A stretch of DNA of 64,000 bases from Mycolicibacterium rufum (GCF_022374875.2 NZ_CP092427.2:2542001-2606000); one strand, 5' to 3'. Positions 27,546 to 36,984 are shown, numbered from the stretch's first letter. The notes: a model not told the origin generated them from the letters alone. Numbers and translations: made by a program.

Positions 27546-28766
27546 GTGTCCCCTGAACTCATCGGCCCCTTCGCCAATCACCTCCCGGTCCGCATTGCCT
27601 TCGGCGACGGAGCCGCCCTGCGCCTCCCGGAGCTGCTCGACGAGATCGGCGCCGTGCACATTCTGCTGATCACCGATCAGGACATCGAGATCTACAACCC
27701 CGCGGTCACCGCCGTACTCGACACGTTGGCCACCCCGGTGCGCACCGTGTCTCGGTGGGACAAGCCGCCGGGCGAACCGACCATCGCGATGGTCGACGCG
27801 GCGGCCGCCCAGCTCGGTGCCGAAGCGGCCGACGCGATCGTGGCCCTCGGTGGTGGCTCGGTCATCGACACCGCCAAGGCCGCCCGGCTCTGTCGTCAGC
27901 GCGGGCTCACCTTCGGACAGTTCCTGGCCTCGGAGCGGGACTATCCCGCGCCGGTCCTGCCGCTGATCGCCGTGCCGACGACCGCGGGCACGGGCTCGGA
28001 GGTCTCGGGCGGCTCGGTGGTGTCCGACCCCGAGGCGGGCCGCAAGGCCGGCATCGCGCACCCGAACCTGCGCGCGCAGTACGCGGTCGTCGACCCGGTG
28101 CTCACCTGGAGCATGCCGCCGGCCATGACCGCCAACACCGGCATCGACGCCCTGGCGCAGGCGATGGCCGCGGTGATCGCCAAGGTCCGTACGCCGATCG
28201 GCGACGCCATCGCCCTCGAGGCCGTGCGCCTGATGAGTGGCTCACTGGCCCGGGCATTCCGTGACGGCGGAGACGCGCAGGCACGGTCGCACATGGCGTG
28301 CGGCGCCATGATGGCCGGGCTGGCGATGAACATCTCGGACTGCGCCGCCGAGCACTCCCTGGGCCAGGCGATCGGCGGGCTCACCGGCGCCCCGCACGGG
28401 CTGACCATCGGCGTCGTGCTGGCCGAGACCCTCGAGCGGGAACGCCACGTCGTCCCCGATCGGCTCGAGCGGATCGCCGACGCCTGGGGGCTGCCCGCGG
28501 ACGGGACCGAGGACGGCAGCCGCCTCGTGACGGCCGTGCGTCGACTGCTCGACGACCTCGAGTTCCCGATACTGGCCGATCTCGGTCTCACCGAGGCCGA
28601 CCTCGACACACTGACCGACGCCGCACTGGCCGACTACTTCATCACGATGTCGCCGCGGCCCTGGCGGCGCGAAGAGGTGCGTGCCGCGTTCGCTGCGGCG
28701 CTCCACACCGGGCGTCGCGCGACCACGGTGGCCATCGGGCAGGAAATCGATGCGCTCACACGCTGA
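27546..28766 (+). CDS. Iron-containing alcohol dehydrogenase family protein with altered metal site
   Basis: The 406-residue protein has the family's NAD-binding GGGSVIDTAKAA, TTAGTGSEVSGGSV and TGIDALAQAM. By spacing against FucO, the four usual metal ligands D-H-H-H correspond to D201, Q205, H270 and H284, and the nearby conserved catalytic histidine corresponds to Q274. One metal histidine and one conserved histidine are therefore glutamine. It may use another metal, have weak activity, or belong to a metal-poor branch such as maleylacetate reductases. It is first in a run with the monooxygenase and ligase genes. The 3' end overlaps the monooxygenase start by 17 bases. Confidence 0.82.
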   Translation: MSPELIGPFANHLPVRIAFGDGAALRLPELLDEIGAVHILLITDQDIEIYNPAVTAVLDTLATPVRTVSRWDKPPGEPTIAMVDAAAAQLGAEAADAIVALGGGSVIDTAKAARLCRQRGLTFGQFLASERDYPAPVLPLIAVPTTAGTGSEVSGGSVVSDPEAGRKAGIAHPNLRAQYAVVDPVLTWSMPPAMTANTGIDALAQAMAAVIAKVRTPIGDAIALEAVRLMSGSLARAFRDGGDAQARSHMACGAMMAGLAMNISDCAAEHSLGQAIGGLTGAPHGLTIGVVLAETLERERHVVPDRLERIADAWGLPADGTEDGSRLVTAVRRLLDDLEFPILADLGLTEADLDTLTDAALADYFITMSPRPWRREEVRAAFAAALHTGRRATTVAIGQEIDALTR

Positions 28767-30399
28767 TTCGAACACTCCCTCCGACGTTGACGTGGTGATC
28801 GTCGGCGCGGGGTTCGCGGGGCTCTACATGCTGCACCGCATGCGCGGGCTCGGGCTTCGCGCCCGCATCCTCGAGCGCGCCGGCGACGTCGGCGGCACCT
28901 GGTACTGGAACCGCTATCCAGGAGCCCGGTGCGACATCGAGAGCATCGATTACTCGTACTCCTTCGACGAGCAGCTCACCCACGAGTGGCGGTGGACCGA
29001 GCGCTATGCTGCCCAACCCGAGATCCTCTCCTACATCGGGCACGCCGCCGATCGCTTCGACCTGCGCCGCGACATCACCTTCGGCACCACCGTCACATCG
29101 GCGCACTGGGACGACGAGACGACGGCGTGGACACTCACCTGCGACACCGGCGCGGCGCTCCGCGCGACCTACTGCGTGATGGCCACCGGATGCCTCTCGG
29201 TGGCCAAACAGCCTGACATGCCCGGCTTGTCGGACTTCACCGGCCGCTGGTTCCACACCGGCCGCTGGCCGCACGAGCCCGTCGACTTCAGCGGACAGCG
29301 GGTGGCCGTGGTGGGCACCGGATCCTCGGGTATCCAGGCCATCCCGCGCATCGCGGAAGCGGCGGATTTCGTGCACGTGCTGCAGCGCACGCCGAACTAC
29401 AGCATGCCCGCCCAGAACCGCCCCCTGACTCCTGACGAATTCGACACCGCCATATCGGATTTCGCGGTCCGTCGGCGCATCTGCCAGGAGTCGGACGCCG
29501 GCGTGCCGCATCCGCCGCCCACGCAGAGCACCTTCGAGGTGACGCCCGAGGCACGCGAACACCGCTACGAAGAAGGTTGGCAGCGCGGCGGTATCAACGC
29601 GCTCTCGGCGGCCTTCACCGATTTCTTCACCGATGAGGAAGCCAATCGAGTGGCGCAGGACTTCGTGCGTCGCAAGATCCATGAGATCGTCTCCGACACG
29701 CGCACCGCCGATCTGCTGTGCCCGCATCACCACATCGGCACCAAGCGCACCTGCGTCGACACCGGCTATTTCGCCACCTACAACCGCGACAACGTCGAGC
29801 TCATCGACCTGCGCACCCAGCCGATCGAACGCGTCACTCCCCGGGGCCTTCAGCTCGCCGGCCGGCACGTCGACGTCAATGCCATCGTGTTCGCGATCGG
29901 CTTCGACGCGATCACCGGCGCGCTGGCCGACATCGACATCCGGGGCGTCGACGGTGTCGAGCTGCACGACGTGTGGGCCCACGGACCGCGCACGCTGCTC
30001 GGACTGCAGACCGCCGGGTTCCCCAACCTCTTCATGGTCACCGGACCGGGCAGCCCGTCGGTGCTCAGCAACATGCTGATATCCATCGAGCAGCATGTCG
30101 ACTGGATCACCGATTGCCTCGAACACCTCAACGCGTCGGGCGTCGATCGGATCGAGGCGACCGAGGACGCGCAGGACCAGTGGATGGACCACGTCGCCGC
30201 ACTGGCAGCCGACACCCTCTACCCTCAAGCCACGTCCTGGTATCTGGGCGCGAACATCCCCGGCAAGCCGCGCACCTTCATGCCGTACGTGGCCGGCTGC
30301 GGCCAGTACCGTCGAGAATGCGAGCAGGTCGTCGCCGACGGCTATGCCGGATTCCGGCTGGGGCACCCGAGCCGGGTCGGCGGGGGCAACCGGCCGTGA
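28750..30399 (+). CDS. Baeyer-Villiger-type flavin monooxygenase
   Basis: This 549-residue flavoprotein has two Rossmann motifs, GAGFAGLYML for FAD near residue 18 and GTGSSGIQ for NADPH near 194, and between them the Baeyer-Villiger fingerprint FTGRWFHTGRWP (F-x-G-x3-H-x3-W-P). GGTWYWNRYPGARCDIES is the usual FAD-side sequence of cyclohexanone and phenylacetone monooxygenases. It would insert oxygen beside a ketone to give an ester or lactone. The start ATG 28750 lies inside the end of the ADH gene, and its TGA overlaps the next start as GTGA. An alcohol dehydrogenase supplying the ketone fits the arrangement. Confidence 0.9.
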   Translation: MRSHADSNTPSDVDVVIVGAGFAGLYMLHRMRGLGLRARILERAGDVGGTWYWNRYPGARCDIESIDYSYSFDEQLTHEWRWTERYAAQPEILSYIGHAADRFDLRRDITFGTTVTSAHWDDETTAWTLTCDTGAALRATYCVMATGCLSVAKQPDMPGLSDFTGRWFHTGRWPHEPVDFSGQRVAVVGTGSSGIQAIPRIAEAADFVHVLQRTPNYSMPAQNRPLTPDEFDTAISDFAVRRRICQESDAGVPHPPPTQSTFEVTPEAREHRYEEGWQRGGINALSAAFTDFFTDEEANRVAQDFVRRKIHEIVSDTRTADLLCPHHHIGTKRTCVDTGYFATYNRDNVELIDLRTQPIERVTPRGLQLAGRHVDVNAIVFAIGFDAITGALADIDIRGVDGVELHDVWAHGPRTLLGLQTAGFPNLFMVTGPGSPSVLSNMLISIEQHVDWITDCLEHLNASGVDRIEATEDAQDQWMDHVAALAADTLYPQATSWYLGANIPGKPRTFMPYVAGCGQYRRECEQVVADGYAGFRLGHPSRVGGGNRP

Positions 30400-31796
30400 G
30401 CGGCGCGCTCGGCGCGCGGACCGCCGCGGAGGTCCTCGCCCATCTGCACGCCCACGACATCGGCACCGTCGTCATCGGCGGCTCGGACACCCACGGTGTC
30501 ATGCGCGGCAAGCGCATGCCGATCGAGCAACTGCCCCGCATCCTTAACCACGGCATGCCGGTGTGCGACGTCTTCTGGGTCATGCATGTCGACGAATCCG
30601 ATCTGGTGGCACGACCCGACGGCCACCGCGGCTACTTCCCCACCGAGACCGAGGGCTACCCCGACATCCTGGGAGTGCCCGACCTCGGCACCCTGCGCGT
30701 GGTGCCGTGGCATCACCGAACCGCACTGCTGCTGTGCGACTGGGCCCTGCACGACGGACACGGGCCGGTGCCCATCTCGCCGCGCGCGGTGCTGCGCCGG
30801 GTCGTCGAGCGCGCCACCGATCTGGGCTACCAACCGCTCAGCGCACTGGAACTCGAGTTCTATCTGCTCCGGGAGAAGGCAGGCACCGCCCACCGCAAGC
30901 GGGCCGAGGAACTGGTACCGCTGCAGGAGGTGCCGAGCACCTACGGCGTGGTGATGGGTTCGCTGCAGGAGGAGATCGGCGAGCTGATCCGCGGCCACAT
31001 GCTCGGCTACGGATTGCCGGTCGAGGCCTGCAACCCCGAGACCGGTCCGGGCCAGTTCGAGATCACGCTGCGCTACGGGGAGAGCTTGCGCGCAGCCGAC
31101 GACGCCTTCCTGTTCAAGTCGGCCATCAAAGAGGTTGCTGCACAACAGGATCTGCTCGCCACCTTCATGGCGAAGCCATCGAGCGACTGGGCGGGCAACA
31201 GCTGCCACATCCACATGAGCCTGCGCGACACCGACGGCGCTGCGCTGTTCTTCGATCGCGAAGCGCCGGACCAACTGTCGAACACCCTGCGCCACTTCAC
31301 CGGTGGCATCCTGGCCTCCATGCGGGAGTTCACCGCGCTGATGGCGCCGACCCCGAACTCCTACCGGCGCTACGTGCCCTATTCCTGGGCGGGCACCACG
31401 ACCACGTGGGGGGTGGAGAATCGCTCCGTCGGCGTCCGGATCATCCGCGACGGTGAATCCGGCACCCGGCTGGAGCACCGCCAGCCCGGCGGCGACGCGA
31501 ACCCGTACCTGGCCACGGCCGCGGCATTGGCCGGGGGCCTGCACGGGCTCGCGCAGGAGATCGACCCGGGCGAGATGACCGTTGGCGATGTGTACGGCGC
31601 GCCACCCGGCCGGCACACTGGGCTGCCCACGACCCTCGGCGAGGCGCTTGATCTGCTGGAGGACAGCGCCGTGGCGCGCGAGTGGTTCGGCGACGACTTC
31701 GTCGAGCATTTCGTCGCGATGAAACGTGCTGAACTGCAAGCGCAGTCGTTGGCCGTCACGGATTGGGAAGTCGCCCGTTACCTGGAGTCGATCTAG
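30396..31796 (+). CDS. Glutamine-synthetase-like gamma-glutamyl-amine ligase
   Basis: The 466-residue protein has the glutamine synthetase fold. Visible motifs are an N-terminal beta-grasp part (GSDTHGVMRGKRMP), the ALELEFYLL metal glutamates, GQFEITLRYGESLRAADD, NSCHIHMSLRD, PNSYRRYVP and LEHRQPGGDANPYLA. It resembles GlnA-like enzymes that glutamylate amines (PuuA, IpuC, GlnA3/GlnA4) rather than true GS: it is clustered with catabolic genes and lacks the Tyr adenylylation context. It probably activates an organic amine with ATP and glutamate. Translation is coupled to the monooxygenase by GTGA. The stop overlaps the nitrilase stop in a CTAG. Confidence 0.82.
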   Translation: MSGALGARTAAEVLAHLHAHDIGTVVIGGSDTHGVMRGKRMPIEQLPRILNHGMPVCDVFWVMHVDESDLVARPDGHRGYFPTETEGYPDILGVPDLGTLRVVPWHHRTALLLCDWALHDGHGPVPISPRAVLRRVVERATDLGYQPLSALELEFYLLREKAGTAHRKRAEELVPLQEVPSTYGVVMGSLQEEIGELIRGHMLGYGLPVEACNPETGPGQFEITLRYGESLRAADDAFLFKSAIKEVAAQQDLLATFMAKPSSDWAGNSCHIHMSLRDTDGAALFFDREAPDQLSNTLRHFTGGILASMREFTALMAPTPNSYRRYVPYSWAGTTTTWGVENRSVGVRIIRDGESGTRLEHRQPGGDANPYLATAAALAGGLHGLAQEIDPGEMTVGDVYGAPPGRHTGLPTTLGEALDLLEDSAVAREWFGDDFVEHFVAMKRAELQAQSLAVTDWEVARYLESI

Positions 31797-32779
31797 CCGT
31801 TGGTGTCCGCGGGGTGGAGAAACTCCACTCCGCTGCCCAGTCTTCTGGTGTCGATCCGGAGTTCGAACACGTCGGGTCGCGCGTAGTGGCCCGCGACGTC
31901 GAGATCCGTCACTTCCCGATACCGCCGATCCGTCTCCAGCGTCGCGAACAGGATCGCCGCCCGGTCGTAGACCGGGTCCAGCACGAAGCTGCCGTCGGGT
32001 GCGACGACATGCGAGCCACCGGTGAACAGCAGACCTTCGCTCGGCGCGTCCGGTCCGACACCGACGCGGTAGAGCGCGCGAAGATCGTCCGGAACGTCGT
32101 CGACGGACACGATCGACGCCGCGGACACCACATGACACCGCCCCTCGAGCGCGTAGGCACGGCTCATGATCACGTGTGATTCGGGCATGTCCGGCCAGAG
32201 CGCGAGGTGGATCTCCTCGTGTCGGGCGTGCATCGCGTGGCGCACGAGCGGATGGAAGTGTTCCCAGCAGACGAGGCCGCCGACCCGCCCGACGGGTGTG
32301 TCGACCGCACGCAGTCCTGCGCCGTCGCCGGCGGCCCAGACGATCCGCTCGGTGTGCGTCGGCGTCAGCTTCCGGTGCACATTGAGGGTGTGCCCGTCCG
32401 GACCGATGAGGACGAAGCTGTTGTACAGCGAACCGCTCGCTTCGTGCGGGCGTTCGTTCACCCCGAGTCCGACGGTGACGCCGGCGTCCCGCGCCGCTTC
32501 CCGCACCGGGCCCAGGCCGTCGCCGAAACCGCCGCAGTCATCGAGTACCACGCTGTGGCAGAGCAATTCCGCGTACCAGCGCTGCGCCACAGGGTCGCGC
32601 CAGCCGGCGAGGCCGAACACCCATGCCGGATAACACGTCAGCCACGTCTCGGGGAACACCACGAGGTCGGCTCCACCCTCGGCCGCCTCCGCGACGTACT
32701 GCGCCGCACGGGTGATACCGGTGCGCAGATCGAGAACACTCGGCGGTTGTTGCACGATGGCCACCGTCGGCGCGGACAT
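31793..32779 (-). CDS. Nitrilase (carbon-nitrogen hydrolase)
   Basis: The 328-residue enzyme has the nitrilase triad E44 (FPETW), K137 (HRKLTPTHTE) and C171 (GLVCWEHFHPL). The CWEHFHPL sequence is typical of aliphatic and aromatic nitrilases, which turn nitriles directly into carboxylic acids and ammonia, rather than of amidases. It follows the NCS1 permease by two bases, so the pair forms an import-and-hydrolysis operon. It runs toward the monooxygenase and ligase operon and may act on the same class of nitrogen compound. Confidence 0.9.
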   Translation of the reverse strand: MSAPTVAIVQQPPSVLDLRTGITRAAQYVAEAAEGGADLVVFPETWLTCYPAWVFGLAGWRDPVAQRWYAELLCHSVVLDDCGGFGDGLGPVREAARDAGVTVGLGVNERPHEASGSLYNSFVLIGPDGHTLNVHRKLTPTHTERIVWAAGDGAGLRAVDTPVGRVGGLVCWEHFHPLVRHAMHARHEEIHLALWPDMPESHVIMSRAYALEGRCHVVSAASIVSVDDVPDDLRALYRVGVGPDAPSEGLLFTGGSHVVAPDGSFVLDPVYDRAAILFATLETDRRYREVTDLDVAGHYARPDVFELRIDTRRLGSGVEFLHPADTNG

Positions 32780-32781
32780 GG

Positions 32782-34251
32782 TCAACGGCGGACGTCGACG
32801 GTGCCGTCGCCGTGCCCCTCGAGGGCCTGTTGGCTGGACGTGATCGCCCGCGCCTCCTCGCCGCGGTCCAGGCTGCGCGCCAGCAGGAAGTAGAGACCGC
32901 CGGAGACGACGAGGCCGACGACGAAGGACAGGTCTCCGCCATCCAGGAGTCGTGCCACCGGCCCCACGAAGAAGCTGAGCGAGAAGAACGGGATCATCGC
33001 GAGGAACCCGGCCACATAGGCGACCAGTCCACGCCACGCCCACCGGCCGTACACCCCGCCCGGGGTGAGGATGTCCGCGATGGCGTAGCGACCGTGCCGG
33101 ACGAAGTAGAAGTCCACCAGATTGACCGCGGTCCAGGGGATGAGGAAGTACAGCATCAGCAGGACGAAGCTGTTGAAGCTCCCCAGATAGTGCTCGGGGA
33201 TCAGCAGGGCGATGACGAGCGCCGCGAGTCCGACGACGACGAGGCCCACGATGCGAAGCCGTCGCGTGGGCCGGACCTCTCTGAAGCCGTCGACCGCACT
33301 GGCTCCGGTCAACATCGCGCCGTAGGCGTTGACGCCCATGATCGAGATGAGGGCGAGCACCGAGACCAGGACGGCGATGGTGCCGAATCCCGGGAACACG
33401 AGATTGCCGGCGTACCGGATCGCCTCGACCGGGTCGGCGTCGGCGATGTTGGCGGCCAGCAGCGACCCCAGGGACATCAACCAGATCGCCGACAGCGCGG
33501 CGCCCGCGTAGACGGAGGTGATCAGTGCCGGGGCCGACGCGGTCGCCGGCAGGTATCGGGTGTAGTCGGAGACATAGACCGCGTAGCTGATGTTGTAGCC
33601 CGCCGCCAGTGAGAACATCGCCAGGAAGCCGGGTGCGGTCCAGCCCAGCGCGGACCCACCGTCGGCGCCTACCTCGGTGGTCGACAGGCCGAAGTGCACC
33701 ACCGCCGCGACGGTGAGGACGGCGAACACCACCACGAGAAGGATGGTCAGCCACCGCTGCACGAAGTGCAGGAGGTCGTGACCGACCACGGCGATGATGA
33801 TGGACAGCGCGATGATGACCGGGTACCAGAAGATCTTGACATCGGCGAATACACCGATGCCCTGGGCGGCCAGGATGACGTCGAACACCAGGAACCCGAT
33901 GTAGACGAACACCGTTGCGGCGAAGGGCAGGAGCGCGCCGCGGCTCCCGAATTGGGCGCGCGACTGGATCATCTGCGGCAGACCCATGCGCGGTCCCTGG
34001 TTGGCGTGGAAAGCCATGAAGAAGGTGCCGAGGCCCACACCCAGAATGGCGGCGAGGATGCAGTAGGGGACGCTGAGACCCAGGCTCGGACCGATGAACC
34101 CGGTGACGAGGGTGGGCAAGACGAAGTTGCCGGCGAACCAGAACGGGCCCTGGTGCCACACCTTGCCGTGCCGTTCGGCATGGGGGATGTAGTCGATGGA
34201 GTGGCGTTCGATCAGCGACGAGGCGCCCTGGGGATCAGCGTCGTGGGCCAT
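32782..34251 (-). CDS. NCS1-family permease (cytosine/purine/allantoin type)
   Basis: ATG 34251 follows an AAGGAG site. The 489-residue protein has about twelve membrane helices and NCS1 signatures: WFAGNFVLPTLVTGFIGPSLGLS, the QMIQSRAQFG segment after helix 2, and NAYGAMLTG. The family takes up nucleobases, hydantoins, allantoin and related nitrogen rings with sodium or protons. The adjacent nitrilase suggests the cargo or its derivative carries a nitrile, but the sequence does not prove it. The 227 bases upstream (34252-34478) contain no recognisable gene. Confidence 0.88.
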   Translation of the reverse strand: MAHDADPQGASSLIERHSIDYIPHAERHGKVWHQGPFWFAGNFVLPTLVTGFIGPSLGLSVPYCILAAILGVGLGTFFMAFHANQGPRMGLPQMIQSRAQFGSRGALLPFAATVFVYIGFLVFDVILAAQGIGVFADVKIFWYPVIIALSIIIAVVGHDLLHFVQRWLTILLVVVFAVLTVAAVVHFGLSTTEVGADGGSALGWTAPGFLAMFSLAAGYNISYAVYVSDYTRYLPATASAPALITSVYAGAALSAIWLMSLGSLLAANIADADPVEAIRYAGNLVFPGFGTIAVLVSVLALISIMGVNAYGAMLTGASAVDGFREVRPTRRLRIVGLVVVGLAALVIALLIPEHYLGSFNSFVLLMLYFLIPWTAVNLVDFYFVRHGRYAIADILTPGGVYGRWAWRGLVAYVAGFLAMIPFFSLSFFVGPVARLLDGGDLSFVVGLVVSGGLYFLLARSLDRGEEARAITSSQQALEGHGDGTVDVRR

Positions 34252-34478
34252 CCGATGCTCCTTCTGAAGCCTCCGTCGACGTGTGGTGCGGGCCACAGTA
34301 GGCCAAGAACCGCCGGTTCACCAGCGGATCGTGAACGCGCGGCGGCGCGGGCTTGTCGATCTGCCGAAGGGTCCGTCGCAGTCAGTCGTCACCGACGCTG
34401 TTGCCAGCCTCGACGTATCGATCTGTCGACGTCATTGCGCAGAAAAATCTCCGCACCATGACGACGCTGCCTTCTCGA

Positions 34479-35621
34479 TCAGGTCGGCGAGACCAGCCAC
34501 GAACCCTTCCGCATCACACCGGCGACGGCGAGGTCGTCGTCGAGCACCACGAGGTCGGCGGCCGCCCCGACGGTCAGCTCGGCGCTCGGCAATCCCAGGG
34601 CCCGCGCAGGATTCACCGACGTCTGCGCCGCCGCGGTGAGCAACGCCTCGTCGCGGGACACGCCGCTGTGCACGACGGCGAATCGCAGCACCCGGTCCAT
34701 CGTCGCGGTGCTGCCGGCGATGGTGTCGGTGCCCGCCACCCGGGCCACCCCGGCGGCGACATCAACCGCCAACGGGCCCAGATGGTAGCGGCCATCGGCC
34801 ATCCCGGTGGCGGCCATCGCATCGGTGATCAGCGATATCCGTTCAGCGCCAACCATTTTCGTCACGAACCGATAGATCGCCGGATCGACATGCACGCCGT
34901 CGGTGATCAGTTCCACCGTGACGCGCGGGTCCTCCATCAGCGCGACGACCGGTCCCGGTTCGCGGCGGTCGATCGGTCGCATCGCGTTGAACAGGTGGGT
35001 GCCGACCGTCGCGCCCGCGTCGACGGCCGCCCGCGTCTGGTCGTACGTCGCCTCGGTGTGACCCACCGCGACCACCACCCCGGAGGCGGTGAGTTGCTTG
35101 ATCGCCGCGAGGGCACCGGCGCGCTCCGGCGCGAGGGTGACCATCCGGATCGCGCCCTCACCCGCGCGCAGCACGGCGTCGATCTCGGCCGGGTCGGGGT
35201 CTCGCATCAAGGCAGGCTGGTGAGCGCCGCACCGCAGCGGCGACAGCCAAGGGCCCTCCAGGTGGATGCCGTCGAGCAACCCGGACCGGACGTCACGCGC
35301 CAGCGCGCCGACCTGCCGCAGCAACTCGGTGGGATCGGCGGTGACCAGCGAGGCGACCATGCTGGTGGTGCCGTGGCTGCGGTGCTGTGCCACCGCGGTC
35401 GCCGTCTCCTCCGCAACGGCCGCCGAGAAGTCGGCGCCGCCACCCCCATGCAGATGGGTGTCCACGAAGCCCGGAACCACCGTCGCAGCAACGAGATTCG
35501 TGTCGGGTGGGCCCGGGGGCGCGCCGGCGCCCGCCTGACGGATGGTCCCGCCGGCGATCTCCAGCCATCCCGGGCGCAGCAGTTCCCGCCCGGTCAGCAC
35601 CGTGTCGGCGCGTAGCAGCAC
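34479..35621 (-). CDS. nagA: N-acetylglucosamine-6-phosphate deacetylase
   Basis: The enzyme removes acetate from GlcNAc-6-phosphate. From GTG 35621 it has 380 residues: the amidohydrolase metal motif DTHLHGGGGADF, HLEGPWLSP with the metal glutamate region, VGHTEATYDQ, THLFNAMRPIDRREPG, DGVHVDP, the catalytic aspartate in LITDAMAATGM, and TSVNPARALGL. The start was placed one base after the nagB stop (TGAGGTG); the longer upstream frame runs into nagB. It is last in the EIIA-nagB-nagA run. Confidence 0.95.
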   Translation of the reverse strand: MLLRADTVLTGRELLRPGWLEIAGGTIRQAGAGAPPGPPDTNLVAATVVPGFVDTHLHGGGGADFSAAVAEETATAVAQHRSHGTTSMVASLVTADPTELLRQVGALARDVRSGLLDGIHLEGPWLSPLRCGAHQPALMRDPDPAEIDAVLRAGEGAIRMVTLAPERAGALAAIKQLTASGVVVAVGHTEATYDQTRAAVDAGATVGTHLFNAMRPIDRREPGPVVALMEDPRVTVELITDGVHVDPAIYRFVTKMVGAERISLITDAMAATGMADGRYHLGPLAVDVAAGVARVAGTDTIAGSTATMDRVLRFAVVHSGVSRDEALLTAAAQTSVNPARALGLPSAELTVGAAADLVVLDDDLAVAGVMRKGSWLVSPT

Positions 35622-35622
35622 C

Positions 35623-36408
35623 TCAGATGCCCTGCCAGTCCGGCTTGCAGCGGTAGGTCTCGCGGTAGTAGTCCACGAGTTGCAGCCGCCGGGCGGCCGC
35701 GTCGTCGAGCAGCACGGTGACATGCGGATGGTGCTGCAGCACCGTCGCCGGCCACATGGCGCTCACGGCGCCCTCGACTAGATGATGCACCGCCTCGGCC
35801 TTGCCGCGTCCGGTCGCCACCAGCACGATGTGCCCGGCGTCCAGGATGGTGCCCAACCCCTGCGTCAGGCAGTGCGTGGGGACGGCGTCGACGTCGTCGT
35901 CGAAGAACCGGGCGTTGTCGAGGCGGGTCTGCCGGGTGAGCGTCTTGATGCGGGTGCGCGAGGCCAGTGACGACCCGGGCTCGTTGAACCCGATGTGTCC
36001 GTCGGTGCCGATGCCGAGGATCTGGAGGTCCACCCCGCCCGCGTCGCGGATCGCCGCCTCGTAGGCCGCGCAGGAGGCGGGGATGTCGGCGGCCAGGCCG
36101 TCGGGACCCTGCACCGCTCCGTCGGCGAAGTCGACTCGCGAGACGAACACCGCGTCGATGACGTTGCGGTAGCGCTCAGGGTGGTCGGCAGGCAGGCCGA
36201 CGTACTCGTCGAGGGTGAAGCCGCGGGCCTGCTGGAACGACAGCTCTCCGGCGGCGTGGCGCGCCGCGAGTTCGTCGTAGATCGTCAGCGGCGACGAACC
36301 GGTGGCCAACCCGAGCACCGCATCGGGCTTGCGCGTCAGCACCGACGTCACGGCGTCGGCAGCGATCCTGCCGATGTCCGAACGATCTTCGAGGATGATG
36401 ACTTCCAT
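35623..36408 (-). CDS. nagB: Glucosamine-6-phosphate deaminase
   Basis: This 261-residue isomerase-deaminase converts glucosamine-6-phosphate to fructose-6-phosphate and ammonia. Recognised segments are VLGLATGSSPLTIYDEL, FTLDEYVGLPADHPERY, the catalytic GIGTDGHIGFNEPGSSL, and HCLTQGLGTILDAGHIVLVATG. The ATG overlaps the EIIA stop as TGATG. Together with nagA it finishes catabolism of PTS-imported GlcNAc. Confidence 0.96.
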   Translation of the reverse strand: MEVIILEDRSDIGRIAADAVTSVLTRKPDAVLGLATGSSPLTIYDELAARHAAGELSFQQARGFTLDEYVGLPADHPERYRNVIDAVFVSRVDFADGAVQGPDGLAADIPASCAAYEAAIRDAGGVDLQILGIGTDGHIGFNEPGSSLASRTRIKTLTRQTRLDNARFFDDDVDAVPTHCLTQGLGTILDAGHIVLVATGRGKAEAVHHLVEGAVSAMWPATVLQHHPHVTVLLDDAAARRLQLVDYYRETYRCKPDWQGI

Positions 36409-36878
36409 CAGGCGGTCAGGGTGAAGAGTCCGTCGCCGGGGGCGATCACCGCACCCTCGAGCACGGCCTCGGCCGGGGTGATGGCGTCGGCCTGCCGAAG
36501 GTCCATCACCACAACGGGCACAATGGGATTCAGGCCGTTGGCGGCGATGGCGGGCACGTCGTAGGTGATCATCTTCTCCCCCGCGGTGACCTCGTCGCCC
36601 TGGGCGACGTGGGTGGTGAAGCCCTCTCCGTCGAGCGCGACCGTATCGAGACCGAGATGGACGAGCACCCCTACGTTGTCGGCGGTCATGATCACGAAGG
36701 CGTGCGGCATCAGCTTGAGAACCTTACCGCTCACCGGAGCGACCGCATCCACCACCTCCCGCGGCGGATCCACCGCCGCCCCGTAACCCACCATGCCCGC
36801 GGAGAACACGGGGTCGGGGACGTCGGAAAGGGGAACCGCGCGCCCGGCGACCGGGGCGAGGACTGGCGTCGTGCTCAT
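36408..36878 (-). CDS. crr: PTS EIIA component, glucose/GlcNAc type
   Basis: The 156-residue protein matches EIIA-Glc (Crr). It has LAPVAGRAVPLSDVPDPVFSAGMVG at the start, KLMPHAFVIMT with conserved H59, and VLVHLGLDTV with the phosphorylated H74. It accepts phosphate from HPr and passes it to the EIIB domain of the divergent gene. An AAAAGGAG ribosome site precedes ATG 36878. General PTS genes (ptsH, ptsI) are not in the window. Confidence 0.92.
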   Translation of the reverse strand: MSTTPVLAPVAGRAVPLSDVPDPVFSAGMVGYGAAVDPPREVVDAVAPVSGKVLKLMPHAFVIMTADNVGVLVHLGLDTVALDGEGFTTHVAQGDEVTAGEKMITYDVPAIAANGLNPIVPVVVMDLRQADAITPAEAVLEGAVIAPGDGLFTLTA

Positions 36879-36984
36879 GGCCGCTGCTCCTTTTGTCCGA
36901 TCGGGTGAAAGCCGATCGCACCCAGAATAGGCTTGGCCCACTTGCGCAAGGGCACGAAACCGGCGAGAAAGAGGGGGCTTACCT
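36879..36984. promoter_or_regulatory. Divergent promoter region of the GlcNAc PTS genes with a 10-base palindrome
   Basis: The 106-base gap between the divergent crr and EIICB starts contains a perfect palindrome CTTGCGCAAG at 36941-36950 and an interrupted GGGTG/CACCC repeat with an 11-base spacer at about 36904-36924. Both are candidates for sugar-responsive control. No convincing match to the DasR consensus was found. Confidence 0.4.

Noticed and set aside
28756..30366. A 536-codon minus-strand frame opposite the Baeyer-Villiger monooxygenase
   Set aside because: The plus strand has all flavoprotein motifs; the minus frame has none.
34252..34478. A hidden small gene in the longest gap
   Set aside because: No frame with a start, ribosome site and conserved content was found; it probably holds only the permease promoter.
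36879..36984. A DasR-type operator for the GlcNAc genes
   Set aside because: No sequence close to ACTGGTCTAGACCAGT was found; only a shorter unrelated palindrome is present.
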